From the NCBI RefSeq assembly GCF_014699075.1, contig NZ_JACXAB010000006.1, forward strand, positions 243,959 through 307,958: a DNA stretch of 64,000 nt. Direction: 5' to 3'. Source of the DNA: Microvirga sp. GTDB taxonomy: Bacteria > Pseudomonadota > Alphaproteobacteria > Rhizobiales > Beijerinckiaceae. A program made the translations under genes and the position numbers. Shown here one piece after another: positions 7,598 to 17,351 of the stretch. Under the pieces are notes generated by a model. It saw only the letters and a list, made by a program, of their open reading frames with translations, made no database searches and was not told the DNA's origin. Within the stretch, counting starts at the first letter, position 1, and each line of letters starts with the position of its first letter.

Positions 7598-8470
7598 TTA
7601 CCGGAACGCCTTCATCAGCCGCGGTCCGAAGACATTGAAGGCGAGGCCCAGCACAATGATCGCCCCGCCGACGGCCTCGATCGGGTGCATGGCCTCGCCG
7701 AGGATCAGGACTGAGCCCAGGATCCCGGCAACGGGCACGAAGAGCGCGAAGGGCGTCACCGTGGCGGCCGGGTGGCGGGAGAGCAGATAGGCCCAGATCC
7801 CGAAGGCGAAGATCGTGGTGGGATAGGCAAGATAGGCCACGGCCGCGAGGGTGCCGCCATCCATGCGGGTCAGCGCGGCGAGCACCTGATCCGCGCCATC
7901 GAGCCACAGGGACAGCCCCAGCAGCGGCAGCGGCGCGACAAGGCTCGACCAGACGATATAGCCCAGCATGTCGACCCGACCGGCCCGCTTGGACACGATG
8001 TTGGCCACGCCCCAGCAGGCGGCGGCGATCACCGTCATGACGAAGGGTCCGGCGCCTCCGCCGGTCATGCGGGGCCACGCGATGAGAACGAGGCCGAAGC
8101 CGGCAACAACGCCGCCGGCGACCTGATGCGGCCCGGGCCGTTCGTTCATCAGGACAGCGGCGAAGAGGATCGTGAAGAACACCTGCGCCTGCATGACCAC
8201 GGAGGCGAGGCTTGCCGGCATGCCGAACGCGATGGCGGCAAAGAGCAGGCCGAACTGGGCAACGCCGAGAAAGAAGCCGTAGGCCACCACGTTCGTCCAA
8301 CGGGTCTTCGGGCGCGGCACGAAGAACACCGCCGGGATTGCGGCCAAGAGGAAGCGAAGGGCCGCCAGCAGCAGGGGCGGCGTGGTGCCAACACCGAGCT
8401 TGATGACGACGAAGCTCAGGCCCCAGATGACCGTGACGAGAAGGGCGAAGAGGCTGTGGCTGAGCGGCAT
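7598..8470 (-). CDS. EamA/DMT-superfamily transporter
   Basis: The protein of about 290 residues has ten hydrophobic segments arranged as two EamA repeats. The first starts LFALLVTVIWGLSFVVIKLG, and the second covers FVMTVIAAACWGVANIVSKRAG. This is the 10-TMS drug/metabolite exporter pattern of the RhaT/YdcZ/EamA group, which moves amino acids or metabolites out of the cytoplasm; the substrate is unknown. I chose the ATG at 8470 because an upstream ATG at 8488 lies inside the palindromic repeat that begins at 8476. Confidence 0.87.
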   Translation of the reverse strand: MPLSHSLFALLVTVIWGLSFVVIKLGVGTTPPLLLAALRFLLAAIPAVFFVPRPKTRWTNVVAYGFFLGVAQFGLLFAAIAFGMPASLASVVMQAQVFFTILFAAVLMNERPGPHQVAGGVVAGFGLVLIAWPRMTGGGAGPFVMTVIAAACWGVANIVSKRAGRVDMLGYIVWSSLVAPLPLLGLSLWLDGADQVLAALTRMDGGTLAAVAYLAYPTTIFAFGIWAYLLSRHPAATVTPFALFVPVAGILGSVLILGEAMHPIEAVGGAIIVLGLAFNVFGPRLMKAFR

Positions 8471-8475
8471 CTGGA

Positions 8476-8627
8476 GCGTCGGACCCAAAAGTGGAAGGCA
8501 CTTTTGGGATTGATCCGATGCTCAATCCCTTAAGCTGCGCATCGTTCGAGACGGACCCAGCGGGCCGCGCCAGCAACCCGAAGGGCCACGATAGTGAAAA
8601 CCGGGGCCACTTTTCCGCGCACGATGC
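8476..8627. repeat. Two-module palindromic repeat (family D), copy 1
   Basis: Module 1 is a hairpin with arms CCCAAAAGTG (8484-8493) and CACTTTTGGG (8499-8508) inside outer arms GCGTCGG/CCGATGC. Module 2 runs from GCATCGT at 8539 to ACGATGC at 8621 and includes a GTGAAAACCGGGGCCAC segment. The same two modules recur at 15284-15433 and 23511-23616. It fills the EamA-irr gap. Confidence 0.85.
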
Positions 8628-8668
8628 GAGAAACGGGAACGCCGCTCTCCCGGAAAGGATGGAGGGTC

Positions 8669-9139
8669 TTAGGCGCTCTTGCGGCGCAGGCGCACGATCA
8701 CCTCGACGCCCGCCACTTCCATGCCTTCCGGCGGCTGCGGAAGGTCGGCGACGCTGATGCCCGAAGCCGGCATGTCCACGATCTCGCCCTCTTCCTCCAG
8801 GAAGAAGTGGTGGTGCTCGGTGGGGTTGGTGTCGAAATAGGCCTTGGCGCCGTCCACCGCGAGCTGGCGCAGGAGACCGGCTTCCGTGAACTGGTGCAGG
8901 GTGTTGTAAACGGTCGCCAGCGACACCGGCACGCGGGCGCGGGACGCCTCGTCGAAGAGCATTTCGGCCGTGATGTGCCGATCGCCCTTGCCGAACAGGA
9001 GCCAGCCCAGGGACACGCGCTGACGGGTCGGGCGCAGGCCCACGCGCCGCAGCTTGTCCCGCAACTCGGACACAGGACAGCCCTTCCGGTGAGCCGGAGC
9101 GGTGGTGGACGCGATGTAGGCGGACAAAGGATCGGTCAT
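8669..9139 (-). CDS. irr: Iron response regulator Irr (Fur family)
   Basis: The protein of about 156 residues is a Fur-fold repressor of the Irr branch. It has a Gly-Cys-Pro motif at residues 20-22, the type of heme-regulatory site seen in Bradyrhizobium Irr, a winged helix with [14 protein letters not shown], and the HHH heme/metal triad at about residues 109-111 (TEHHHFF). In alphaproteobacteria Irr represses or activates iron, heme and Fe-S genes under low iron by binding ICE motifs. I start it at ATG 9139, since the longer frame upstream only reads through intergenic repeats. It is divergent from fabA, and a matching Irr box lies before nfu in this window. Confidence 0.92.
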   Translation of the reverse strand: MTDPLSAYIASTTAPAHRKGCPVSELRDKLRRVGLRPTRQRVSLGWLLFGKGDRHITAEMLFDEASRARVPVSLATVYNTLHQFTEAGLLRQLAVDGAKAYFDTNPTEHHHFFLEEEGEIVDMPASGISVADLPQPPEGMEVAGVEVIVRLRRKSA

Positions 9140-9242
9140 GTCACGGAACTGAATGGACGAATGCGCGCTTCTAACATCACGATAATAAGAAAGCGAGAGG
9201 GTTGCCGCAAGGCTGCCCCCCGGATGGGTCATGGGACAGCAG

Positions 9243-9278
9243 GGTTCTTGGCAAGGTTCTTGGCGAGGTTCTTGGGAC
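9243..9278. repeat. Three 12-bp tandem repeats between irr and fabA
   Basis: Three adjacent copies of a 12-mer (GGTTCTTGGCAA, GGTTCTTGGCGA, GGTTCTTGGGAC) lie in the 276-bp irr-fabA intergenic region. No other feature is evident there. Confidence 0.8.
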
Positions 9279-9415
9279 GATGGTCGCGGCCGCAAAGAAT
9301 CCCGACGCGGGTCCCTTTGATGGACGGCCAAGCCTGTGCTACCAGAGCCGCATCATGGCCCCGAGGCTTTCTTGAGGCCCCTTTTGAGACCCTAGGGAAA
9401 GGATCGGCATCCGGC

Positions 9416-9937
9416 ATGGCCCGCCAGTCCAGCTTTAATTATGAAGAGCTCCTTGCCTGCGGGCGCGGAGAGTTGTTCGGTCCCGGCAACGCGCAATTGC
9501 CGCTTCCCCCCATGCTGATGTTCGACCGCATCACCTCCATCGGCGAGGATGGCGGCGCCTACGGCAAGGGCCATGTGGTGGCGGAACTCGACGTGCGGCC
9601 GGACCTGTGGTTCTTCCCCTGCCACTTCAAGGGCGACCCGGTGATGCCGGGCTGCCTCGGCCTCGATGCCCTCTGGCAGATGACCGGCTTCTTCCTCGGC
9701 TGGGGCGGCTCCCCGGGCCGCGGCCGGGCGCTCGGCGTCGGCGAGGTGAAGTTCTCCGACCAGGTGCTGCCCACCGTCAAGAAGGTGGTCTACGGCGTCG
9801 ATCTCAAGCGCGTTTTCCGCTCCAAGCTGGTGCTCGGCATCGCCGATGGCTGGCTCGAGGCCGATGGGCGCCGGATCTACGAGGCCAAGGACATGCGCGT
9901 CGGGCTGTTCCAGGCCGAAACACCCGCCGGCGGGTAG
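9416..9937 (+). CDS. fabA: 3-hydroxydecanoyl-ACP dehydratase/isomerase FabA
   Basis: The 173-residue enzyme dehydrates 3-hydroxyacyl-ACP and isomerises trans-2-decenoyl-ACP to the cis-3 form, the branch point for anaerobic-type unsaturated fatty acids. The hot-dog fold active site is present: His70 in [14 protein letters not shown] and Asp84 in [12 protein letters not shown]. The length matches the E. coli enzyme (171 residues). The start [14 protein letters not shown] fits the family; the reading frame stays open upstream but that part translates tandem repeats. It is followed by fabB and fabI, the usual rhizobial order. Confidence 0.96.
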   Translation: MARQSSFNYEELLACGRGELFGPGNAQLPLPPMLMFDRITSIGEDGGAYGKGHVVAELDVRPDLWFFPCHFKGDPVMPGCLGLDALWQMTGFFLGWGGSPGRGRALGVGEVKFSDQVLPTVKKVVYGVDLKRVFRSKLVLGIADGWLEADGRRIYEAKDMRVGLFQAETPAGG

Positions 9938-9982
9938 TTTCGATCCAAACTGTTGACAAAGCGCAATCTTTTTTAAAGAACC

Positions 9983-10007
9983 GGCCCTGTCGTTCCACGA
10001 CAGGGCC
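9983..10007 (+). terminator. Perfect hairpin between fabA and fabB
   Basis: GGCCCTGTCGT and ACGACAGGGCC form an 11-bp stem with a TCC loop, followed by a weakly T-rich stretch. It probably terminates or attenuates fabA transcription. A TTGACA hexamer at 9953-9958 just upstream has no good -10 partner. Confidence 0.7.
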
Positions 10008-10126
10008 TTCGTTCTTGGGATCACGCTTTATCCCATTCGCATGGCTCACTGTTGAGAATGCGCATCGTCGGCCTTACGTGTTGAAGCGTTGAGACCGGCA
10101 GTGAAGGTCCTTAGAAGAGGTAGGCT

Positions 10127-11350
10127 ATGAGGCGCGTCGTCGTCACCGGAATGGGCATCGTGTCGTCCATCGGCAACAACACGCAGGAGGTGCTGGCCTC
10201 TCTGCGGGAAGCGAGATCCGGCATCAGCAAGGCCGAGGATTTCGCGAAATACGGCTTCCGCTGCCAGGTGCAGGGCGCCCCGACCCTGAACCCGGAGGAG
10301 ATCGTCGACCGGCGCGCCATGCGCTTCCACGCCAAGGGCACGGCCTGGAACCATGTGGCCATGGACCAGGCGATCCGGGATTCCGGCCTGGAGGAGAACG
10401 AGATCTCCAACGAGCGCACCGGCATCATCATGGGCTCGGGCGGTCCCTCCACCCGCATCATCCTCGAAGCGGGCGACATCACCCGCGAGAAGGGTCCCAA
10501 GCGCATCGGGCCGTTCGCAGTGCCCAAGGCCATGTCGTCCACGGCCTCGGCGACGCTGGCCACCTGGTTCAAGATCAAGGGCGTGAACTATTCGATCTCG
10601 TCGGCCTGCGCGACCTCGAACCATTGCGTCGGCAATGCCTACGAGATGATCCAGTACGGCAAGCAGGACGTGATGTTCGCCGGCGGCTGCGAGGATCTGG
10701 ACTGGTCCATGTCCAACCTCTTCGACGCCATGGGGGCCATGTCCACCAAGTACAACGACACCCCTGCCCGCGCCTCGCGCGCCTATGACGTCAACCGTGA
10801 CGGCTTCGTGATCGCCGGCGGCGCAGGCGTGCTGGTGCTCGAAGAGCTGGAGCATGCCAAGGCCCGCGGCGCCAAGATCTACGGCGAGATCATCGGCTAC
10901 GGCATGACCTCGGACGGGTACGACATGGTGGCCCCGTCCGGCGAGGGCGCGATCCGCTGCATGCGCATGGCGCTCAAGGACGTGCACAACCCGGTCGACT
11001 ACATCAACCCGCACGCCACCTCGACCCCCGTGGGCGACCAGAAGGAGATCGAGGCGATCCGCACGGTCTTCGGCTCGGGCGATAAGTGCCCGCCCATCTC
11101 CGCGACGAAATCGCTCACCGGCCACTCGCTCGGCGCCACCGGCGTCCAGGAGGCGATCTATTCGCTGCTGATGATGCAGAACGGCTTCATCTGCGAGAGC
11201 GCCCATATCGACGAGATCGATCCGGAATTCGCCGACATGAACATCGTGCGCAAGCGGATCGACGATGCCCGGATCGACACGGTTCTGTCGAACTCCTTCG
11301 GCTTCGGCGGCACCAATGCCACACTCGTCTTCAGCCGCCACAACGGGTAA
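10127..11350 (+). CDS. fabB: Beta-ketoacyl-ACP synthase I FabB
   Basis: The 407-residue condensing enzyme elongates acyl-ACP, including the cis-3-decenoyl product of FabA. The Cys-His-His triad is complete: Cys161 in [12 protein letters not shown], His296 in [11 protein letters not shown] and His333 in [18 protein letters not shown] near the C-terminus is the glycine-rich loop of the thiolase fold. A good GAAGAGGTAGGCT ribosome site precedes the ATG. It is FabB rather than FabF by its pairing with fabA and by full-length similarity of motifs. Confidence 0.96.
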   Translation: MRRVVVTGMGIVSSIGNNTQEVLASLREARSGISKAEDFAKYGFRCQVQGAPTLNPEEIVDRRAMRFHAKGTAWNHVAMDQAIRDSGLEENEISNERTGIIMGSGGPSTRIILEAGDITREKGPKRIGPFAVPKAMSSTASATLATWFKIKGVNYSISSACATSNHCVGNAYEMIQYGKQDVMFAGGCEDLDWSMSNLFDAMGAMSTKYNDTPARASRAYDVNRDGFVIAGGAGVLVLEELEHAKARGAKIYGEIIGYGMTSDGYDMVAPSGEGAIRCMRMALKDVHNPVDYINPHATSTPVGDQKEIEAIRTVFGSGDKCPPISATKSLTGHSLGATGVQEAIYSLLMMQNGFICESAHIDEIDPEFADMNIVRKRIDDARIDTVLSNSFGFGGTNATLVFSRHNG

Positions 11351-11376
11351 GACCTCATCATAAACCTGAGACAGAG

Positions 11377-11415
11377 CCATGCGATGCCCCGCTCATCTAA
11401 GAGGGCTTCGCATGG
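11377..11415 (+). other. Long hairpin between fabB and fabI
   Basis: CCATGCGA at 11377-11384 pairs with TCGCATGG at 11408-11415, and an inner GCCC/GGGC pair shortens the loop. There is no T-run, so it may be a processing or attenuation site within the fab operon rather than a full terminator. Confidence 0.45.
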
Positions 11416-11508
11416 ACACGCTCACCGACACCATAATTTCCGGCCCGCGATGCACACTTTCATAACAATTGGCGTCGCACCCTGGAGCCGATGCAGAGGG
11501 GAACCCAC

Positions 11509-12339
<831 letters not shown>

Positions 12340-12383
12340 CACCAGGCCGTCATCCCTGACCCTGAAACGACTGCTTCACCTTC

Positions 12384-12412
12384 GAGGCCGGTCGGCGCAA
12401 GCCGCCGGCCTC
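12384..12412 (+). terminator. Terminator after fabI
   Basis: GAGGCCGG (12384-12391) pairs with CCGGCCTC (12405-12412), followed by TTTG. The remaining DNA to 12640 is AT-richer and probably holds the promoter of the c-di-GMP gene, but no clear hexamers were assigned. Confidence 0.65.
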
Positions 12413-12640
12413 TTTGCATCCGGCCATCCTTCGGGATCGACCGCGAGCGCCGTTAAGGCCTTCTTTCCGAATGCTCGGGCAAATTAAGGCACCATCATCC
12501 CTAGCGGAGCCTCAATCAAAGCGCAGCGATCTGCCCGATTTACCTTGGTGACCAAATGGATCATCACGTTGGATAGACAGCAGCCTCAATGTCGGCCAAG
12601 ATTTTCAGGCTTCTGGCGATAGTATTTTCAAGCTCGTTAC

Positions 12641-15277
12641 ATGTACCGCAACAAACCCAGCCCGCCTTTGCCAAGGACGAGATTTTATCGCGAGCCAATC
12701 TTTTCGATTGCCGGCAACTCATTTGAAGAGACAGAAAGTTTATACCGTTACGTAATCGACCTGAGCCGCCAGATCCCTTGGGCCTCGGATTCGGACGGCA
12801 ACATTCTCTACGCCGGATACGGCTGGGTTGAGACCATCGGGCTTCCTCTGGAGGACCTGATGGGAAGCGGCTGGATCCAGATCGTGCATCCCGACGACCT
12901 GACGCACCTGCAGCAGGCCCGCCGCAATTCCATGGCCTCCGGGTCCTACGAATGCGAATACCGGTTGCGGATTGCCGACGGGAGCTACCGCTGGGTCCGC
13001 TCCAGCGCCGGCGCCCGCCGCGATGCAGGCGGTGCGTGGAGCCTCTGGTACGGCACCACCCAGGACATCCATGACCGCAAGCTCGCCGAGCTGACCCATC
13101 TCGGGCATACCAGGGTTCTTGAGATGGTTGCGGCCGGGCGGCCCTTGGGCGAGGTCCTGACCGCGCTCTGCCACTTGGCCGAGGACCAGATTGCCGGGGC
13201 ACGCTGCTCGATCCTTCTCTTCGACCAAGCGGGCCAAGTGCTCCGCCATGGAGCGGCACCCAGGCTGCCTGCAGCCTACAACGCGGCGATCGACCCCCTT
13301 CCGATCGGACCGGACATCGGATCGTGCGGCACAGCCGCCTACCGGCGCAGCACCGTGATCGTGTCGGATATCGCGAGCGATCCACTCTGGGCCCGGTGGC
13401 GCGATCTCGCATTCGAGAATGGCCTCCAGGCCTGCTGGTCGAAGCCTATCCTTTCGCAATCCGGCGATGTGCTCGGCACCTTCGGCTTCTACTATGCCGA
13501 GCCACGGTCCCCGACCCGAAGTGAGATGGCAGGCATCGATGCCGTGTCGCATCTGGCGGCCCTGGCGATTGAACGCCAGCGGAGCGAGGCCGCCCTGCGT
13601 GAGAGCGAGGAACACTACCGCTACTCGGTCGAGTTGAACCCGCAGATTCCCTGGACGGCGGACAGCCAGGGCAACATCCTCAGCACCTCCACGCGCTGGA
13701 ACCATCTGATGGGGATCCCATCCGACGATACTGTGGGCTCCGGCTGGGCTCGTGTCGTGCATCCTGACAATCTGCCTCTGGTTCGAGACAAATGGATCGA
13801 GGCCGTCCGCACGAACCGGCCGCTCGACGTTGAATGCCGCGGGCGTCTCGCGGATGGAAACTATCGCTGGTTCCGGAGCCGGGCGATCCCGCGCTTTGCC
13901 GAGGACGGCTCGGTGATCCGCTGGTACGGGACAGTCGAGGACATCCACGACCGCAAGCTTGCCGAGGACCAACTGCACCGGGCCGCCTATCACGACGACC
14001 TCACCGGCCTCGCCAACCGGCGGTTTTTTCGCGAGCGCCTCAAGCTGGCCCTGGACGAGGTCTCAGAGGAGTCACAGGCCATCGGCCTCCTCGTCATGGA
14101 TCTCGATCATCTCAAACAGGTCAACGACCGGTTCGGTCACGACGCCGGCGACGATCTCCTGAAAGAGTTTACCCAGCGCCTGCGGCAGGCGGTGAAAGCC
14201 ACCGATATCGTGGCCCGCTTAGGCGGCGATGAATTCGCCGTGATCCTGCCTGACGTCGCCAGCGAGGACGACGTTGCCGAGGCCGCCCGATCGATCCTGT
14301 CCCGGATGCAGGAACCGCTGAGGCGCAGCGGGAAGGCGCTGGACTGCCGCACCAGCATCGGCGGTGCGATCACGATCGGGATCGACACCAGCCCCGAGGA
14401 GCTTCAGAAGCAGGCGGATCTCGCGCTCTACCACAGCAAGAGTTCCGGGCGCGGCGCGTTCAAGATGTTCGTTCCGGCCCTGCGCCAGGAGGCGCAGCGG
14501 ACAGCCTCGGCCCTGGAGGTGGCGGCGAAAGCGGTGGAGTCCGGCTGGATCATGCCGTTCTACCAGCCCAAGGTGGTGCTGGCCTCCGGAGCCATCGGGG
14601 GTTTCGAAGCCCTGCTGCGCTGGCAACACCCGCGCGGGGGCATCCAAGCGCCGGAAAAGATCGCCCCGGCGTTCAACGATACCGAACTCGGCACCGCGAT
14701 CGGCGAGCGCATGCGTGCCTGCGTCTTGTCCGACATGCGCGGCTGGCTCGATGCCGGGCTCAGCCTCGGGCGCATCGCCATCAACGCGTCGGCCGCCGAG
14801 TTCCGGCGCGGCGATTACGCCGAGCGCGTGCTCGACGACCTGAGGCACGCGGGCGTGCCGGCCCGGTGCCTCGAGGTGGAGGTCACCGAGAGCGTGTTCC
14901 TGGGATCCAGCACCGAGCTGGTGGAACGGGCCCTGCGAACCTTGAGCGCCGAGGGCGTCACCATCGCGCTCGACGATTTCGGCACGGGCTATGCCTCCCT
15001 GTCCCATCTCAAGCGCTTTCCGGTGAACACGCTCAAGATCGACCGCAGCTTCGTGAGCGGCCTGGAATCCGACGCCGGGGATACGGCCATCGTGAAAGCC
15101 GTGCTGAGCCTCGGACACAATCTCGGAATCGAGATCGTCGCCGAGGGGGTCGAGACGGCGTTCCAGGCTTCTCTCCTGCAGCGCATGAGCTGCGACCTGG
15201 TCCAGGGCTATCATTTCGGGCGCCCGATGCCGGCCGGCGACGTGCCGTCCTTCCTCGCATCATGGCAGGGGATGTAG
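12641..15277 (+). CDS. PAS-GAF-PAS-GGDEF-EAL cyclic-di-GMP protein
   Basis: This 878-residue cytosolic sensor-effector has no obvious membrane segment. In order it has a PAS domain (about 32-150, ending in the PAC-like WYGTTQDIHDRK), a GAF domain (about 152-308), a second PAS (about 318-440, same WYGTVEDIHDRK end), GGDEF at 528-532 and EAL at 656-658. GGDEF and EAL signatures are both intact, with EVTESVF, ALDDFGTGYASL, LKIDRSFV and AEGVET supplying the EAL metal and catalytic residues, so both synthesis and hydrolysis of c-di-GMP are possible. The inhibitory RxxD site before GGDEF reads KATD, so product inhibition may be weakened. The ATG start context is poor. Confidence 0.92.
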   Translation: MYRNKPSPPLPRTRFYREPIFSIAGNSFEETESLYRYVIDLSRQIPWASDSDGNILYAGYGWVETIGLPLEDLMGSGWIQIVHPDDLTHLQQARRNSMASGSYECEYRLRIADGSYRWVRSSAGARRDAGGAWSLWYGTTQDIHDRKLAELTHLGHTRVLEMVAAGRPLGEVLTALCHLAEDQIAGARCSILLFDQAGQVLRHGAAPRLPAAYNAAIDPLPIGPDIGSCGTAAYRRSTVIVSDIASDPLWARWRDLAFENGLQACWSKPILSQSGDVLGTFGFYYAEPRSPTRSEMAGIDAVSHLAALAIERQRSEAALRESEEHYRYSVELNPQIPWTADSQGNILSTSTRWNHLMGIPSDDTVGSGWARVVHPDNLPLVRDKWIEAVRTNRPLDVECRGRLADGNYRWFRSRAIPRFAEDGSVIRWYGTVEDIHDRKLAEDQLHRAAYHDDLTGLANRRFFRERLKLALDEVSEESQAIGLLVMDLDHLKQVNDRFGHDAGDDLLKEFTQRLRQAVKATDIVARLGGDEFAVILPDVASEDDVAEAARSILSRMQEPLRRSGKALDCRTSIGGAITIGIDTSPEELQKQADLALYHSKSSGRGAFKMFVPALRQEAQRTASALEVAAKAVESGWIMPFYQPKVVLASGAIGGFEALLRWQHPRGGIQAPEKIAPAFNDTELGTAIGERMRACVLSDMRGWLDAGLSLGRIAINASAAEFRRGDYAERVLDDLRHAGVPARCLEVEVTESVFLGSSTELVERALRTLSAEGVTIALDDFGTGYASLSHLKRFPVNTLKIDRSFVSGLESDAGDTAIVKAVLSLGHNLGIEIVAEGVETAFQASLLQRMSCDLVQGYHFGRPMPAGDVPSFLASWQGM

Positions 15278-15283
15278 CCTAAA

Positions 15284-15433
15284 GCATCGGACTCAAAAGT
15301 GGATTTGCACTTTTGGGTCCATCCGATGCTTCCTCCATAGATGAGAGCATCGTTCGGAGCGGACCCGGAGGGCCACGTCAGTGAAAACCGGGTCCACTCT
15401 TCGCTGGCGCGGCCCGCTGGGTCCGCACGATGC
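15284..15433. repeat. Two-module palindromic repeat (family D), copy 2
   Basis: Module 1 has outer arms GCATCGG (15284-15290) and CCGATGC (15323-15329) around CAAAAGTG/CACTTTTG. Module 2 runs from GCATCGT at 15347 to ACGATGC at 15427-15433 and contains GTGAAAACCGGGTCCAC. It begins 6 bp after the EAL gene stop and lies between convergent genes, so it may also act as a terminator. Confidence 0.88.
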
Positions 15434-15439
15434 TCTCGA

Positions 15440-16339
15440 TTATTCCGGCACCGCGTCATAGGACAAAGCCCAGCCCGCTCCGGTGAAGCAGCACCGTCCG
15501 GGTGGTGCACTCTCCCGCCAGACCAGGCTGCGCACGAACTCCATCCCGCCGCTCTCGAAGGCGGCCTGAAGCGCCTGCCTGTCCGCTCCCGGCTGCGACA
15601 GTTGCCCTTCCGCGCAGACGAAGGACACATGGCCGAGCCATCGCACGGCAAGGCCGGCGCTTTTCCGCGTCACGCACAACCCCGCACCGTAAAGGGAGTG
15701 CGTCCCGCCCTGCGGGCTCGCCTTCGGCCGCGGAACGCCGAGGGGGAAGATGAGCCGGCCATTCGGGTTGAGGTGATCGATCCAGGCCTCGGCCGGACGT
15801 TCGACGGCAAAATTCACGTAAATCGCATCCACATCCTCGCGCGGCCATTCGGCACCGTCACCCTGGATGACGGTGAAGTTGGGCAGGTCCGCCAGATTGT
15901 CCCGGGCACGCTCGGCCAGATCGGGATCGAACTCGACGGCGAGCACATGCCCGTGTGCGCCGACGAGATGCGCGAGCAGCGCCGTGTAATAGCCCGTTCC
16001 CGCGCCGATGTGAGCCACGCGCTCGCCCTCGCGCAGGCGCAGAGAATGCAGGCAGCGGGCATGCAGCGACGGGCTGCCGTTGTTGACGCCGTTTTCCGAC
16101 GCGAGGGCGAAGAGCGCATCCTGATAGAGCACAACCGGGTCGTGCGATGCGACCGCCTCGTAACCTCTCAGCCCGCGTGACATCAGCCAGGGCGGCGCGC
16201 CGAGGAAGCGCTCGCGCGCAACGGCGGCGAACGCCTCTTCGAGCCTGGAATCGTCTGCGATGCCGGAGAGCGCGAGAATCTGCTTGGCATAGGCGCGCCG
16301 GATCACGGCCAGTTCGTCATGGCTGAAAACGGAATTCAT
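15440..16339 (-). CDS. PIMT-like SAM-dependent methyltransferase
   Basis: The protein of about 299 residues resembles protein-L-isoaspartate O-methyltransferase: an N-terminal helical part with VARERFLGAPPWL, then the SAM motif VAHIGAGTGYYTALLAHLVG, the acidic residue in LAVEFDPDLAERA and a post-II motif with GDGAEWP. Its C-terminal extension of about 90 residues with CFTGAGWALS is not part of ordinary PIMT. The ATG at 16339 (MNSVFSHDEL) is preferred; the frame upstream lacks conserved residues. The substrate may be protein or another carboxylate, and I am not sure it repairs isoaspartate. Confidence 0.75.
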   Translation of the reverse strand: MNSVFSHDELAVIRRAYAKQILALSGIADDSRLEEAFAAVARERFLGAPPWLMSRGLRGYEAVASHDPVVLYQDALFALASENGVNNGSPSLHARCLHSLRLREGERVAHIGAGTGYYTALLAHLVGAHGHVLAVEFDPDLAERARDNLADLPNFTVIQGDGAEWPREDVDAIYVNFAVERPAEAWIDHLNPNGRLIFPLGVPRPKASPQGGTHSLYGAGLCVTRKSAGLAVRWLGHVSFVCAEGQLSQPGADRQALQAAFESGGMEFVRSLVWRESAPPGRCCFTGAGWALSYDAVPE

Positions 16340-16517
16340 CGGGCATCCCCCATCTGTTGCAGCGATTGTCCGCGCAAGCAGCGCCAAGTGCAACTGAGTA
16401 GCTCGACACGCCAATCAAGCTTCATCCTTCACGAGTGTGCGAGACGGCAAACCTTGGCCTTGCCATCGCCATGATCGGACGGCACGAGGGGCTTCCCCTC
16501 AGTCGAGTTGCTTCGTC

Positions 16518-17144
16518 ATGATCCTGTCCCGCCGTGCTCTTCTCGCCGGCCTTGCCGCATCCGGCACCGGCCTTCCCGCCTTCGCACAATCCGGGCCGGA
16601 GCCGCAGCTTGTTCCCATCGAGCTGGTGGAGGATACGCTGGCCCTGCCGTCCGCCGTGCGCCTCGGTCACAAGCATGGCGACGTGATCATGGTCGAATAC
16701 TTCGACTACAACTGCCCTTGGTGCAAACGCTCGGCCGGGGATCTGCCGGCGCTGCTGAAGGCTGAGCCGGATCTCTCCTACGTGCTGGTGAATTTCGCCG
16801 TGCTCGGCATCCCGTCGGTGACGGCGACGAAGGCGGCGCTCGCCTATCTCCAGCTCCACGGCTCCGAGCGCTACCTCGACCTGCACCTCGCCCTGTTCCG
16901 CCTGCGCGGCACGGTGGATGGAAACCGGGTGCTCGCTGAGGCCGAGCGCCTCGGCGGCAGCCGCACGCGCCTGGAAGAGACAGCCAATGCCGAGCGCACG
17001 ACGCAGTGGATGAAGGACACCCTCAAACTCGGCGACTCCCTCGGTTTCGTCGCTACCCCGTCCTTCCTGGTCGCCACGCAATCCTACGCGGGCGGCATGA
17101 CGCTCGCCCAGAAGCGGGAGGCGATTGCGCAGGCGCGGGGGTAA
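16518..17144 (+). CDS. DsbA-family thiol oxidoreductase, exported
   Basis: The protein of about 208 residues has a twin-arginine-like leader (SRRALLAGLAASGTGLPAFA) and a thioredoxin fold with a CPWC active site in YFDYNCPWCKR, plus a cis-proline in GFVATPSFLV. This is the DsbA/DsbG-like type often annotated as DsbA family protein and should exchange disulfides in the periplasm. ATG 16518 starts directly at the leader. No DsbB partner is nearby. A palindromic repeat lies immediately after the stop. Confidence 0.87.
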   Translation: MILSRRALLAGLAASGTGLPAFAQSGPEPQLVPIELVEDTLALPSAVRLGHKHGDVIMVEYFDYNCPWCKRSAGDLPALLKAEPDLSYVLVNFAVLGIPSVTATKAALAYLQLHGSERYLDLHLALFRLRGTVDGNRVLAEAERLGGSRTRLEETANAERTTQWMKDTLKLGDSLGFVATPSFLVATQSYAGGMTLAQKREAIAQARG

Positions 17145-17148
17145 TCTC

Positions 17149-17294
17149 CCACTGTCATTCCGGGGCGACCATAGGTCGAGCCCGGAATCCATAATTACGA
17201 CATTCCAAGAAGGGCGATCAGCGCCACACTTCCCTTTGCACCGTCAGCGTTTGTGGATTCCGGGCTCCGCTGCGCGGCCCCGGAATGACAGTGG
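17149..17294. repeat. Long inverted repeat (family B), copy 1
   Basis: The ends are an 18-bp perfect inverted repeat: CCACTGTCATTCCGGGGC on the left, its reverse complement on the right. Inner arms GCCCGGAATCCATAA and GGATTCCGGGC add a second stem. It starts 5 bp after the DsbA-like stop and ends 58 bp before murJ. A second copy is at 52458-52596. Confidence 0.9.
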
Positions 17295-17351
17295 TCACGT
17301 CGGTACACCTGCCTTGGACTTTCCCTTCGGACTCGCTAAGCCTCAGAGCGC

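Noticed and set aside
9140..9200. Irr box in front of irr itself
   Set aside because: Only one half-site (TTAGAA) is present and the spacing to the other half is wrong.
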